A stretch of 64,000 bases of DNA from Paracoccaceae bacterium (GCA_024636555.1 JAGXGW010000021.1:1-64000), one strand, 5' to 3'; counted from the stretch's first letter, positions 34,920 through 44,275 are shown. The notes: a model not told the origin generated them from the letters alone. Made by a program: numbers and translations.

Positions 34920-36383
34920 GTGACATTCTCGACAGAACCAACTGATACCTCGCGCAAAACCGTATCGCGCGGCGCACTCTATGTCGGCGTCGCGCAGGCA
35001 TGGCGGATGGCGTTGAGTTTTGTTTCGGCCGTTGTGTTCGCGCGTCTTCTGATGCCGTCGGATTTCGGTCTGGTGGCGATGGTTGCGCCGGTCGTGGCGT
35101 TTGCGGCCCTGATTCAGGATCTCGGCCTCACTCAGGCCACGGTGCAACGCGAGACCGTGACGCAATCGCTTCTAGGTGCGTTGTTCTGGCTCAACGTCTG
35201 CGCCGGTGCCGTTCTGTCACTGGCATTGATCGCTTTGGCGCCCGCTCTCGCTGCCTTTTATGATCAACCTCAGATTATCGCTCTGGCCACCGCTTTCTCG
35301 GCCGTGATTTTTCTGACCAGCCTGCAAAACCAGCATCTCGCCATCATGTCGCGCCGGATGGAATTCCTGCGCATCTCGGTCATCGAGGCTTCCGCAGCCT
35401 CATTGGGTTTTATCGCGGGCCTGATCGTGGCCTATGTCTATGCCAGCTATTGGGCCTTGCTGGCCGCAAGTCTGGTCACGGCTTTATCCAGCACCGTCCT
35501 GTTCTGGACATTCAGCGGGTGGCGTCCGGGGCACAGTTCCTTTGGCGGTGCATTCAAGGAGATCGCGGGGTTCAGTTCCGGTCTGACGGGACATGCCCTG
35601 TTCACCTATCTGGCCCGCAATCTCGATGATGTTCTGATCGGGCGTTATCACGGTGCGGATGCTCTGGGATTTTACGACCGTGCCTACAAACTGCTTTTGC
35701 TTCCCTTGAACCAGATCAGTATGCCGCTCGGGCGCGTGATGATCCCGTTATTGTCCCGTCTGCGCAGCGAGCGCGACAGATATGTCGCCGTCTATCTCGA
35801 AGCCTCCACCTATCTGATGATCGTAACCCAGCCCACGATTGTGATACTGGTCGTCTTCGCGGACGAGGTGTTTCTTGTCCTGCTGGGAGAGCGCTGGGTG
35901 GTCGCGGCGCCGATCTTTCAGGTGCTGGGAATTTGCGGTCTACAGCAGATTTTCACCAACACGTTCTTCTGGCTTTTCGTCAGCCAGGGCCGCGCCAAGG
36001 AGCTGTTCCAACTCAGCGTCTTCCGCGCCGTGACCGCCTGTGGTGCCTTTGTTATCGGACTGCCCTGGGGGCCGCTCGGCGTGGCGACCGCATATGCCAT
36101 ATCGGATATTTTTCTGCGCATGCCTGTGCAGGTCAAAGTGCTGACCCGCAACGGTCCGCTGTCGCTGGGGGTGCTGACAGGATCGCTCCTCCCCCATCTG
36201 GCGGCCACCATCGCCACCGCCATCGCGGCACTGACCGTCGCTTATACAGTGACACTGACCGCCTGGGTCTTCATTCTGACGGTTGTGCTCTGCAATCTCG
36301 TCTATCTCGGCTGCCTTGCGCTTTTTGTCGACAAACGCATCATGTTGCACAAATCCTTGGGCAGAGTGCTCGCCAAGGCGTGA
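34920..36383 (+). CDS. polysaccharide flippase, Wzx/ExoT-like (MOP superfamily)
   Basis: A 487-residue protein with about 12-14 membrane helices of the polysaccharide-transporter family. Characteristic features are the N-terminal SRGALYVGVAQAWRMALSF, FARLLMPSDFGLVAMV, DLGLTQATVQRE, and the central NLDDVLIGRYHGADALGFYDRAYKLLLLP. Such proteins move lipid-linked repeat units across the inner membrane. It probably serves the adjacent succinoglycan-like cluster, which otherwise has no flippase. The start is GTG at 34920 with a GGCGAG-type site upstream. No promoter is evident in the 66 bp after the ParB-like gene, so the two may form an operon. Confidence 0.87.
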   Translation: MTFSTEPTDTSRKTVSRGALYVGVAQAWRMALSFVSAVVFARLLMPSDFGLVAMVAPVVAFAALIQDLGLTQATVQRETVTQSLLGALFWLNVCAGAVLSLALIALAPALAAFYDQPQIIALATAFSAVIFLTSLQNQHLAIMSRRMEFLRISVIEASAASLGFIAGLIVAYVYASYWALLAASLVTALSSTVLFWTFSGWRPGHSSFGGAFKEIAGFSSGLTGHALFTYLARNLDDVLIGRYHGADALGFYDRAYKLLLLPLNQISMPLGRVMIPLLSRLRSERDRYVAVYLEASTYLMIVTQPTIVILVVFADEVFLVLLGERWVVAAPIFQVLGICGLQQIFTNTFFWLFVSQGRAKELFQLSVFRAVTACGAFVIGLPWGPLGVATAYAISDIFLRMPVQVKVLTRNGPLSLGVLTGSLLPHLAATIATAIAALTVAYTVTLTAWVFILTVVLCNLVYLGCLALFVDKRIMLHKSLGRVLAKA

Positions 36384-36473
36384 TGATCCGGCACTGCCGC
36401 CCGAAGGTTCTTTCCGGATGACCATGTTGCAAAGCGGCACGATGTCGATCATCCTGCCGCAAGGGAGAACGGC

Positions 36474-37673
36474 GTGCAAAAAGACAGCAACTCCACAAAT
36501 ACAGAAGACCTCGTTGACGCTTCCCAACCGGCACGGAAAATAGCGGTCGCCGCAACACCGGATCGGTGGTGGCACAGGATTTCCGGCAAGGCTGGCACGC
36601 GGCGCCGCAATCCGGAGCCGGCCGCCACGGATATACGCGGGGACGAACGGCCGATCGACGACTTGCCGTTGCCGGTGATCTGGCTTCTGGGCAAGACCGG
36701 CGCGGGAAAGACCTCGCTCATCCGCGCAATCACGGGGGCCACCGAGGCGGCGGTCAGCAACGGGTTTGAAGCCTGCACCCAAACATCCGCAGCCTATGAC
36801 TTTCCGCCCGATGAACCAGTCATGCGGTTTCTGGATACCCGCGGCTTGGGCGAGGCCCGATACGACCCGGCCGAGGATCTGGCCGTCTGTCAGGCAGGTT
36901 CCCACGTGCTGCTGATCCTCGCCCGGCTCGACGACCCTGTGCAGGGTGCCGTTGCAGAGGCGCTCGCGGCACTCAGAAAGCAGAAGGCGGATATGCCCGT
37001 TATCCTGCTGCACACAGCCGGAGACCGGATTTCTGATCCGGACATGCGGGCGCGGGCGCGCGCTGTGACCCAGTCGGCCCTTGAGGAGGCGTGGCGCGCG
37101 CCGATCCCGTCGCTGGATCTGGATCTTTCCGATCCACATGATGCGGATCTGGACAAACTGGCGGAAAAGCTGCTGACGGTCTTGCCGTCCGTTTCGCTTT
37201 TCATGGAACGTCAGGTGGCGCGGGACGCCGAAGAAGCGGCCTATCTTGGCAAGCGCAATCTGATCCTGCGATATGCAGCTGCCGCCGCGACCACTGGCGC
37301 GGCGCCCGTGATAGGTGCGGCGTCAATTCCCGCCGTGCAGATCACCATGCTGGCCTCTCTTGCCACGGCATACGGGATCACGTGGAACAGGTCCAAGTTG
37401 GCCATGTTCGGCGCCGCACTCGGTGGTGGTGTGCTGGGTGGTCAGGCGCTTGGCCTGTTGGGCCGACAGGCGGCCTCGTTCATTCCTGTCATCGGACAGA
37501 TCGTGGTGCCCGCCCTGTCGGCAAGCTGGGGTTTCGCCTCGACTTACGCGTTGGGGCGCGCGGCGGCCTATTGGATGTACCAGACACGTCAGGGCAAACC
37601 GGTAGACCGCAAGACGCTTCACGAACGATATGCGCAGGCATTCAAAAAGACGGCCCGCGATGAAGCCGGTTAG
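36474..37673 (+). CDS. Era/YcjF-like GTPase with C-terminal DUF697-type membrane domain
   Basis: A 399-residue protein. The GTPase domain has G1 GKTGAGKTS (73-81), a downstream Thr-rich switch (CTQTSAAYD), G3 DTRGLGE and a G4-like HTAGD in place of NKxD. The C-terminal third is hydrophobic (AAAATTGAAPVIGAASIPAVQITMLASLA, split by short loops) and resembles DUF697, ending in a basic tail. The start is GTG at 36474 with AAGGGAG upstream. Its stop overlaps the next gene, a second membrane GTPase, by 14 nt. The pair recalls E. coli YcjX/YcjF, whose exact job is unknown (stress, membrane). Not part of known exo clusters. Confidence 0.75.
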   Translation: MQKDSNSTNTEDLVDASQPARKIAVAATPDRWWHRISGKAGTRRRNPEPAATDIRGDERPIDDLPLPVIWLLGKTGAGKTSLIRAITGATEAAVSNGFEACTQTSAAYDFPPDEPVMRFLDTRGLGEARYDPAEDLAVCQAGSHVLLILARLDDPVQGAVAEALAALRKQKADMPVILLHTAGDRISDPDMRARARAVTQSALEEAWRAPIPSLDLDLSDPHDADLDKLAEKLLTVLPSVSLFMERQVARDAEEAAYLGKRNLILRYAAAAATTGAAPVIGAASIPAVQITMLASLATAYGITWNRSKLAMFGAALGGGVLGGQALGLLGRQAASFIPVIGQIVVPALSASWGFASTYALGRAAAYWMYQTRQGKPVDRKTLHERYAQAFKKTARDEAG

Positions 37674-39213
37674 GTCGCTCTTGTTCAGACTGCTGCGCGG
37701 GGGAACATTGCTGCCGCTGACGCTGGTTGCCTTGCCCTGGCTTTTCCTGATGGCTTTCGGGGTAATCTGGCTGGTGCAATCGGGGTATTTCGTGCTGTTC
37801 GTCGTCGGCACAACCGTGGCGATCATGCTTGCGAACCTGCCGGTCTGGGTCCGCAAATGGCAACGCGCGCGTGACGACAAGAACAAACCGGAGCGCCCAG
37901 AAGATGATGCCCCCATCGTGGCGCAAAACCCTGACTGGACAGAGCGGGAGGCGCGTGTCTACGCCGAACTGCGCGAGGACATCGTCGCGCGAATTCCCGC
38001 GCCTCAGCTTATGACCGAACTGCCTGACATGGCTTTCGAGATTGCCGAAAGCGCCGCGCGCAAGCTGTCGGAGGGACGCAAGGGGGCGTTGGATTTTTCG
38101 GTTCCCGAGGCGCTGTTGCTTGCGGACCGTATCGTTCTGCGTCTGCGCGGGACAATCCGCAGCACCCTGCCTCTGGCGGACCGGATCAGCATCGGGACGC
38201 TCTATTGGATCTGGCAAAACAGAGCGGGAATGCAAAAAAGCGTCACGGCCGCAACACTCGGCTGGCGGGTGTTCCGTCTCACGACAGCGCCGATTCAGGC
38301 CGTCATGCAAGAGGTGCAAAGAACGGTCCTTTCAGGCGCAAACGACTTTCTGAGCAATCGCAGCCTTTTGGTATTGCAGCGCATGATCCTCGAAGAGGTC
38401 GCCCATGCCTCGATCGAGCTGTATTCAGGCCGCCTGCGCTTCAGCGATACAGAATTGCTGGCCATCGAATGCGGCTCCGAGGTGGCGGATCGGGGCGCGC
38501 TGGCACAACCGGATGCACCGTTGCGCCTGCTCGTGATCGGACAAGTCAGCGCCGGGAAGTCCACCTTGATCAACGCGCTGGCTGGCTCCGATCTGGCAGA
38601 GACCGACATGGCCCCGACAACGCCCGGACTGACGCGCCACGATCTCGTTCTGGATGGCCTGCCCTATCATATCATCGACACACAGGGGCTTGATGGCGGC
38701 AAGGGCACGGAACAGTCGATCCTCAAGCAGATGCAGGATTGCGACATCGTGTTGTGGGTCGTGCGCGCCAACCGACCGGCGCGCGCGCCGGACGTGGCCC
38801 TGATGGAGCGGTTCCATGACGCCTTCGCATCGGATTATCGCCGCAGAAAACCTCCCGTCGTGGTGGCCGTCTCGGCCACTGACAGCCTGTTGCAGGGATG
38901 GCCTTACCCTGAGCATATCCTGCCCGACGCGGACCGCCGGACCGTCGCAGATCTGGTCGAGGCTGTGTCCCGTGATCTCGACACCCGCAATATCGTGCCG
39001 GTCTGCGCCGAAGACCCTGCATGGAATGTCGATGTGCTGGTCGAAACCATCGGCGACCACGCAGCCGAGGCGATGATGACACAACGCAACCGCCGCAGGC
39101 TCGACGGGGAGAGCCAGCAATCGCGATGGACGCAGGAAGCAGGTCGCGTGCGCGCGGGCGTGTCCCAGACGGCGGGTCTGATCTGGTCCCGGATCGTCAG
39201 GGGCAACGGCTAG
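37660..39213 (+). CDS. membrane-anchored dynamin/Era-like GTPase
   Basis: A 517-residue protein starting at ATG 37660 inside the end of the previous GTPase gene. Two N-terminal membrane helices (about 18-40 and 42-62) precede a basic linker and an alpha-helical region with a second weakly hydrophobic part. The C-terminal GTPase has G1 GQVSAGKSTL (about 294-303), switch TTPGLTRHD, G3 DTQGLDGG and a G4-like SATDS. The C-terminus is Arg-rich. Both GTPases of this pair lack a canonical NKxD. Overlap of the genes suggests the two proteins act together at the membrane. Function unknown. Confidence 0.75.
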   Translation: MKPVRSLLFRLLRGGTLLPLTLVALPWLFLMAFGVIWLVQSGYFVLFVVGTTVAIMLANLPVWVRKWQRARDDKNKPERPEDDAPIVAQNPDWTEREARVYAELREDIVARIPAPQLMTELPDMAFEIAESAARKLSEGRKGALDFSVPEALLLADRIVLRLRGTIRSTLPLADRISIGTLYWIWQNRAGMQKSVTAATLGWRVFRLTTAPIQAVMQEVQRTVLSGANDFLSNRSLLVLQRMILEEVAHASIELYSGRLRFSDTELLAIECGSEVADRGALAQPDAPLRLLVIGQVSAGKSTLINALAGSDLAETDMAPTTPGLTRHDLVLDGLPYHIIDTQGLDGGKGTEQSILKQMQDCDIVLWVVRANRPARAPDVALMERFHDAFASDYRRRKPPVVVAVSATDSLLQGWPYPEHILPDADRRTVADLVEAVSRDLDTRNIVPVCAEDPAWNVDVLVETIGDHAAEAMMTQRNRRRLDGESQQSRWTQEAGRVRAGVSQTAGLIWSRIVRGNG

Positions 39214-39288
39214 GGTTTTGCCTTATCCGCTTTCACAAGTTCCCGATACGCACTAGGCATCACCAACCTTGCAGGTTCAGGACAGAGC

Positions 39289-39834
39289 ATGGCGCAAAAA
39301 GCCACCATTTATAAAGTCGAACTTTCCGTATCCGATATGGATCGTCACTATTACGAAACCCACAAGCTGACCGTCGCCAAACATCCCTCCGAGACGGATG
39401 AACGCTTGATGGTGCGTATTGTGGCCTTCGCTCTGAATGCCCACCCGCAACTGGAGCTGACAAAAGGCCTTTCGACGGATGACGAGCCGGACATCTGGCA
39501 GAAAAGTCTTAACGGCGAGACGGACTTGTGGGTGGCCCTGGGGCTGCCCAGCGAGAAGGTCGTGCGTCAATCCTGTAGCAAGGCCAACAAGGTGATCGTC
39601 TATCCCTACGGTGGCCGGACGGCCGAGATGTGGTGGGAGAAGGTCAAAAACAGCACCACCCGTTTCGACAATCTGCAAGTGACGCACTTCTCCGAGGCTG
39701 ACACGGTCGAGCTGGCAAAGCTGGCAAGCCGCACGATGAAGCTCCAGATCAACATTCAGGAGGGCGAGGTGATGGTCAGTGTCGGTGACAGCATCATTTA
39801 CGTCACCCCGGTTGAGTGGAAAAGTGCCGTGTAA
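39289..39834 (+). CDS. yaeQ: YaeQ family protein
   Basis: A 181-residue YaeQ protein. The hallmark start ATIYKVELSVSDMDRHYYETH, the central ETDERLMVRIVAFALNA, and the PD-(D/E)xK-like DEPDIWQK, TDLWVALGLP and VIVYPYGG are all present. The fold is related to restriction-type nucleases, with suggested links to transcription antitermination in enterobacteria, but the biochemical role is unsettled. It stands alone, 75 bp after the GTPase pair and convergent with the AlgX-like gene. Length is normal. Confidence 0.92.
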   Translation: MAQKATIYKVELSVSDMDRHYYETHKLTVAKHPSETDERLMVRIVAFALNAHPQLELTKGLSTDDEPDIWQKSLNGETDLWVALGLPSEKVVRQSCSKANKVIVYPYGGRTAEMWWEKVKNSTTRFDNLQVTHFSEADTVELAKLASRTMKLQINIQEGEVMVSVGDSIIYVTPVEWKSAV

Positions 39835-39907
39835 GACGTGTCTGTTTGGTCATACCCACCGGGGCCTGATCTATCATTACCGACTTTTTAACGCGTCTGG
39901 CGCTTTG

Positions 39908-41524
39908 TCATCGGCGCTGGTCGGCCCCGGCACTCCGCTGCGGATCCGTGCGAGCCAGACATTCCGCCAGAAAACGCGCATAGATATTGCCCGGCTCCGC
40001 CGTCGCGCATGTCTCTGCCAGTCGTTGGCGCATGCCCGCGTTCAGTGCCTCTACCGCCTCGGGGATCGAGGTGTCGGACAAGCGCTGCACCACGCGCGGG
40101 GCGCGCATCAGGTAGCGCTCGTTGGTCTGGCAGATCACGTAACGCGCGTCTTCCGCCGCGATCACCTCCAGCACCGGCTGGGTCGAGGGACAGTTGAGAC
40201 GGACCACCCGCCGGAAGATACGCGACGCCAGATGCGCGAGAACCGAGGCGGAACTGCCGCCGAATATCACCAGCACCTCCTGCACGGGGGCGGCGTCATT
40301 CTCCACAACCGTGATCTCGCCCGTCGTCAGAAGCCCGCTTCTGTAAAGCTGGCGGACCTGTTGCGGCGCGGACCAGCGGGCGACCAGCAGATCATCGCTG
40401 ACAGGCGGCGATTGCTTGCCCCCCAGATCACCCATTGACGCCAGCGGCACGAATTCCAATTGCGCCCGCCAGTCACCTTCAAGGCCGAAACGGGCCAGAC
40501 AGGCCTCCAGCGCGATCATCGCACCCAGATGGCTCCAATGCGTATCGGTACGGCAATAGCTGCCGGATTGTGCCGCCAGCGCCGCCGTGGGAAATTCCAC
40601 CGGCACCTGCCAACGATGCAAGATGGCCAGCACGTCATCTGTCAGGATGCGCGCACCGCGCGGCAAAGGGTAATGCTGCGGCAGCACGCTTTCCTTGGAC
40701 GGCGCGATGACAAAGGCAAGCTTTGCGCCGGTGGCCGCAAGCCGTCGCGTCTGCTGCACCAGACGGCGGGCAAAGACATGCCAGAGCGCACGCCGCCAGA
40801 GCGGCAGTTGCAGCGCACCGGTAAAGACCTCGTCCGAACGGTTGCCGTCATTGGTCAGGAACAACCAGCCGTCGGTTCCTTCCAGTGTGGTGGCGATCTC
40901 TTTGCGGTCCACCGCATGCGTCCATTGCGGGCCATCCGCCCGCATCAGCCCGATGCGGCGCACCGTTCCCAGATCGGCGGTGATCACAAAACCGCGCACG
41001 TCGCGGACCAATCGTAAGGGCACACGCGGACTTGGCAGCCGAAGCGCCGCATGGCCAGGCACATCCAGCGGACGCAGGGTCTGGCGACCGTCCTCGTCCT
41101 CCAGCACCAATTGCGCCTGCGTGCCGCGTGGCAAGGCGGCCCAGCCGCGCAGTTCTGACTGCCCCAGTTCGCGCCGCGTGACAGAACGCACCGGCTGCGC
41201 CAGACGCAGCATCGGGCCACCGCGCAGTCTGACAAGTTGCACCTGCACGCGCTGCGAGGCGCGCCCCATGATCCGCGCGCGTATGTCCCGCGCAGGCTTG
41301 TGATTGGGAAAATGCGCCGCACAGGTCAGGGCCGTATCCAGCGCCGCGGCGTAATCCTCTAGCGCCAGAAGTGCTGCGGCCTTGCCGCACAAGGCCTCTG
41401 CCAGATCCGGCGGGCATGTCTCGCAGACCTGCTGCCACAGTTTCAATGCCGCACGCGCATCACCCGCAGCGGCGGCAGTTCGTGCCGCCTGCACCAACCT
41501 GTCCGGCGTGGCCGTCTTGTCCAC
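39908..41524 (-). CDS. AlgX/AlgJ-like SGNH-fold protein with N-terminal TPR-like region
   Basis: About 538 residues. An N-terminal helical part resembles a TPR (AARTAAAAGDARAALKLWQQVCETCP). The rest shows features of the AlgX/AlgJ SGNH hydrolase-like family: IEGTDGWLFL-like LEGTDGWLFLTNDG, IAPSKESVLPQHYPLP and the Asp/His motif CRTDTHWSHLGA. Known relatives acetylate alginate or related exopolysaccharides in the periplasm. No signal peptide is evident from the chosen GTG start (41524, AGGGG 7 nt upstream), so location is unclear. No MBOAT acetyl-donor partner (AlgI) is visible. It could decorate the exopolysaccharide made by the nearby cluster. Confidence 0.7.
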   Translation of the reverse strand: MDKTATPDRLVQAARTAAAAGDARAALKLWQQVCETCPPDLAEALCGKAAALLALEDYAAALDTALTCAAHFPNHKPARDIRARIMGRASQRVQVQLVRLRGGPMLRLAQPVRSVTRRELGQSELRGWAALPRGTQAQLVLEDEDGRQTLRPLDVPGHAALRLPSPRVPLRLVRDVRGFVITADLGTVRRIGLMRADGPQWTHAVDRKEIATTLEGTDGWLFLTNDGNRSDEVFTGALQLPLWRRALWHVFARRLVQQTRRLAATGAKLAFVIAPSKESVLPQHYPLPRGARILTDDVLAILHRWQVPVEFPTAALAAQSGSYCRTDTHWSHLGAMIALEACLARFGLEGDWRAQLEFVPLASMGDLGGKQSPPVSDDLLVARWSAPQQVRQLYRSGLLTTGEITVVENDAAPVQEVLVIFGGSSASVLAHLASRIFRRVVRLNCPSTQPVLEVIAAEDARYVICQTNERYLMRAPRVVQRLSDTSIPEAVEALNAGMRQRLAETCATAEPGNIYARFLAECLARTDPQRSAGADQRR

Positions 41525-41675
41525 ACGAAAACCCCTGTCACCCACTACTGTTTTGGGGATAACCAGCCTCGCCCCAAAGCGCAAGCGAGCCAAGCCACCC
41601 TTGGCATTCGGCATCCGACATCCTAAGACGGGGCACCGGCCAAGGCCGTCCAGAACAGCCGCACAGGCCCCCATA

Positions 41676-42737
41676 TTGACCCTTTTGCATCGCATACTGA
41701 TCACGACCCTTGTGCTGGCCACCGGCGCGGCAGGCGGCCTGCTGGCCAGCCTGACACCCCTGCCCCTGCCCTATATGCTGGGCAGCCTGATCGCCGCGGC
41801 AGTGCTGGCGGCGGTCCTCAGGCGCCGCATCCCGCAGGGTTACACGTTTCCGCAAAATATCAGGCTGATCTTTCTGGCGGTGATCGGCGTAATGATCGGC
41901 GCGCAGGTCACGCCGGACCTGGCCGCGATGATCCCCTCGATGATGGTCAGTTTCGCCGCACTGACCCTGTTTGTCGGTCTGGCGCATGGCGGAAACTATG
42001 CGATTTTCCGCCATCTTGGCGGCTATGACAGGCCCACCGCCTTTTACAGCGGCACGCCCGGCGGGCTGATGGAAAGCATCGCCATGGGCGAGCAGGCCGG
42101 AGCCGATATCGCGACCCTGACGATGCAGCAATTCCTGCGGATCATTCTGGTGATCTCGCTTCTGCCGATCGGCCTGTCGATATGGCTGGGCGCGCCGGTC
42201 GGCAGCGCCGGCGGCATGACGCTGGCCCGCGCCGATGTGGACCTGTCGCAACTGCCCATCGTGATCGTCGTGGGCGCGCTGGGGCTGGCCGCAGGACACT
42301 GGCTGCGCCTGCCCGCTGGCCAGTTGACGGGGCCGCTGTTCGTGGCGGGTGCTGTCAGCCTGAGCGGTCTGGTGCCGCTGGACATGCCGCAATGGCTGAT
42401 CAACGAGGCACAGATCGTGATCGGGGCCAGCCTCGGCATGCGCTTTGGCGGGTTGCGGGGGCGCGCGCTGCTGCGTGGCTTGGGGCTGGGGCTGGTCTCG
42501 GTCGGCTTCATGATGGCGCTGGCGGTGCCGCTGGCGCTGCTGGTGCAGCGTCTCACGGGTGCTGCTTTCGACACGCTGCTGATCAGCTTCGCCCCCGGCG
42601 GTGTCACTGAAATGGCGCTGATCGCGCTGAGCCTGCAGGCCAATCCCGCGCTGGTCACGGCGCATCATATCTACCGGATCATCCTGACCGTGGTCGAGAT
42701 GGCGGTGATCGCCAGATGGCAGCGCAGGCGCGGCTGA
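41676..42737 (+). CDS. AbrB-family membrane protein
   Basis: About 353 residues with roughly ten helices in two repeats of the AbrB (ammonia monooxygenase-like) domain. Signatures are PLPLPYMLGSLIAAA, LIFLAVIGVMIGAQVTP, YSGTPGGLMESIAMGEQAGAD, and in the second half SFAPGGVTEMALIALSLQ and HHIYRIILTVVEM. Family members are putative transporters or regulators of unknown substrate. The start is uncertain. TTG at 41676 (reading MTLLHRIL) is the best fit to the family's N-terminus, and the open frame upstream is antisense to the AlgX-like gene. The genes diverge across about 150 bp. Confidence 0.75.
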   Translation: MTLLHRILITTLVLATGAAGGLLASLTPLPLPYMLGSLIAAAVLAAVLRRRIPQGYTFPQNIRLIFLAVIGVMIGAQVTPDLAAMIPSMMVSFAALTLFVGLAHGGNYAIFRHLGGYDRPTAFYSGTPGGLMESIAMGEQAGADIATLTMQQFLRIILVISLLPIGLSIWLGAPVGSAGGMTLARADVDLSQLPIVIVVGALGLAAGHWLRLPAGQLTGPLFVAGAVSLSGLVPLDMPQWLINEAQIVIGASLGMRFGGLRGRALLRGLGLGLVSVGFMMALAVPLALLVQRLTGAAFDTLLISFAPGGVTEMALIALSLQANPALVTAHHIYRIILTVVEMAVIARWQRRRG

Positions 42738-42817
42738 CGCGGGATGCGGTTTGATCTTTGACAGCCCCCGACGCAGCGGGTAACCCAGCTTTGTCAATCA
42801 AAGGGAAGAGGGCTGAT

Positions 42818-43573
42818 ATGCTGATGCAAGATACTGCTGCCGTGATCACGGGCGGCGCTTCGGGACTGGGAGAGGCCACAGCGCGCCTGTTTCGCACCTC
42901 GGGTGCGCAAGTCACCATTCTGGACCGCGACGCCACGCGCGGCGAGAGCGTTGCCGCAGAGATCGGCGCGACTTTCGTGCAGACCGACGTGACGGACGAG
43001 GCCTCGGTCAAGGCGGCCATCGCGACAGCGGTCGAGAGCATGGGCAAGATCAACGCCGCCATCAACTGCGCCGGTGTGGGCACGGCCGAGAAAACGCTGG
43101 GCCGCGACGGGCCGCACAGTCTGGAGCATTACAACCGCGTCATCGGGATCAACCTTGTCGGCACGTTCAACGTGGCCCGTCTGGCAGCGGCCGAAATGGC
43201 GAAGAACGATCCCTCTGAGGACGGCCAGCGCGGCGTGATCGTGAACACCGCATCGGTCGCGGCCTTCGACGGGCAGAAGGGTCAGGTCGCCTATGCCTCC
43301 TCCAAGGCGGGCATCGCGGGCATGTCCCTGCCGATGGCGCGCGACCTGTCGCGCGAGGGCATCCGCGTCATGGCCATCGCCCCCGGTCTGTTTCTGACCC
43401 CGATGCTGATGAGCCTGCCCGAAGAGGTGCGCGCGCAACTGGCCGAGGATGTGATCTGCCCGCGCCGTCTGGGTAAACCCTCGGAATATGCCGCCCTTGC
43501 CAAGTTCATCGTCGAAAGCGGCTATCTGAACGGCGAGACGATCCGCATCGACGGCGCTTTGCGGATGCGGTGA
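42818..43573 (+). CDS. type II 3-hydroxyacyl-CoA dehydrogenase-like SDR
   Basis: A 251-residue short-chain dehydrogenase. It has the NAD-binding [20 protein letters not shown] (acidic residue for NAD preference), NCAGVGTA, catalytic Ser in [15 protein letters not shown] (Tyr/Lys) and the C-terminal substrate loop PGLFLTPML. The sequence resembles human HSD17B10 and bacterial homologues that oxidise 3-hydroxyacyl-CoA. The ATG at 42818 has AAGGGAAGAGGG upstream. A possible promoter TTGACA (42758) lies in the 80-bp gap, but the -10 is poor. Confidence 0.88.
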   Translation: MLMQDTAAVITGGASGLGEATARLFRTSGAQVTILDRDATRGESVAAEIGATFVQTDVTDEASVKAAIATAVESMGKINAAINCAGVGTAEKTLGRDGPHSLEHYNRVIGINLVGTFNVARLAAAEMAKNDPSEDGQRGVIVNTASVAAFDGQKGQVAYASSKAGIAGMSLPMARDLSREGIRVMAIAPGLFLTPMLMSLPEEVRAQLAEDVICPRRLGKPSEYAALAKFIVESGYLNGETIRIDGALRMR

Positions 43574-43608
43574 GCTTTGCCGCCCAAGCATATGTAAAAA
43601 ATGATAAA

Positions 43609-43633
43609 CGGCGGGCGAGCCCCGCCGATTTTT
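43609..43633. terminator. bidirectional rho-independent terminator
   Basis: CGGCGGG (43609-43615) pairs with CCCGCCG (43621-43627) around a 5-nt loop and is followed by ATTTTT on the plus strand; TTTATCATTTTTT follows on the minus strand. It lies between the convergent SDR and PaiB-like genes and would end both transcripts. Confidence 0.8.
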
Positions 43634-43651
43634 ATGGGCCGGTCCAGCGAC

Positions 43652-44275
43652 TCAGTCGGCGCTGTCGCGCCGCATCCGCGCGGCCATATTGTCCAGCCCC
43701 CGTGCCGCCACCGAGTCCACCACGCCCGCATGATCCACCGCCGCGCGATTCTGGCTCAGCTTGGCCTTGGCCGCGATTCCGGTGATCTCGATCCGGAAGG
43801 CGACAATCGCGGCCAGCATCGCGTCCATGTAATCGCGCGGCGCATCCGCCATCCGCCACGCGGCATCCCCGTTCATCCGCGCCTCGTGGTCGCGCGTCAG
43901 CCGCCCGACAATGGCGCGTTTGGATTTCTCGTCATGCTGAAAGCTGATCCGTCCGGCGACATGAACCACCTGATAGTTCCACGTCGGCACATGGCGGTGG
44001 TTCTCCGGCTTGGTCGGGTAGAGATTGGGGGACACATAGGCATCCTGCCCGCGAAAGATCACCAGAACCGGCGCGCCATCTTCCAGCAATCTGTGCATGT
44101 CGTTGTTCAGGGCGATATGGCCGATCAGCGCTGTCTCGCCTTGGGCCATGACAGGAATATGGTTGGCCACCAGCCCTTGTTCCGTCTGCGCCACAATCGC
44201 GGCCAGCGGGAAAGCGGTGATCAGGCTCGCCACCTCGGCAGGGTCTGTCTCAACAAAATGCTCCGGCAGATACAT
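43652..44275 (-). CDS. PaiB-like FMN-binding negative regulator
   Basis: A 207-residue split-barrel flavin-binding protein of the PaiB family. Core motifs are YLPEHF at the start, GLVANHIPV, GHIALNND, YVSPNLYPTK, VPTWNYQVVHVAG, and the C-terminal helical dimer part. Bacillus PaiB represses sporulation and protease genes; in proteobacteria the role is unclear and an enzymatic pyridoxamine-oxidase-like function is possible. The ATG at 44275 has GGAG 7 nt upstream and begins MYLPEHF as in relatives. Confidence 0.87.
   Translation of the reverse strand: MYLPEHFVETDPAEVASLITAFPLAAIVAQTEQGLVANHIPVMAQGETALIGHIALNNDMHRLLEDGAPVLVIFRGQDAYVSPNLYPTKPENHRHVPTWNYQVVHVAGRISFQHDEKSKRAIVGRLTRDHEARMNGDAAWRMADAPRDYMDAMLAAIVAFRIEITGIAAKAKLSQNRAAVDHAGVVDSVAARGLDNMAARMRRDSAD

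Noticed and set aside
41538-42797. A 419-codon open frame on the minus strand
   Set aside because: Antisense to the AbrB-family gene and rich in Gln/Arg/His; the plus-strand protein has clear membrane repeats.
42750-42802. Inverted repeat TTTGAT ... ATCAAA with TTGACA/TGTCA upstream of the SDR gene
   Set aside because: The arms do not align without gaps, and the TTGACA lacks a good -10 box, so no operator or promoter is claimed.
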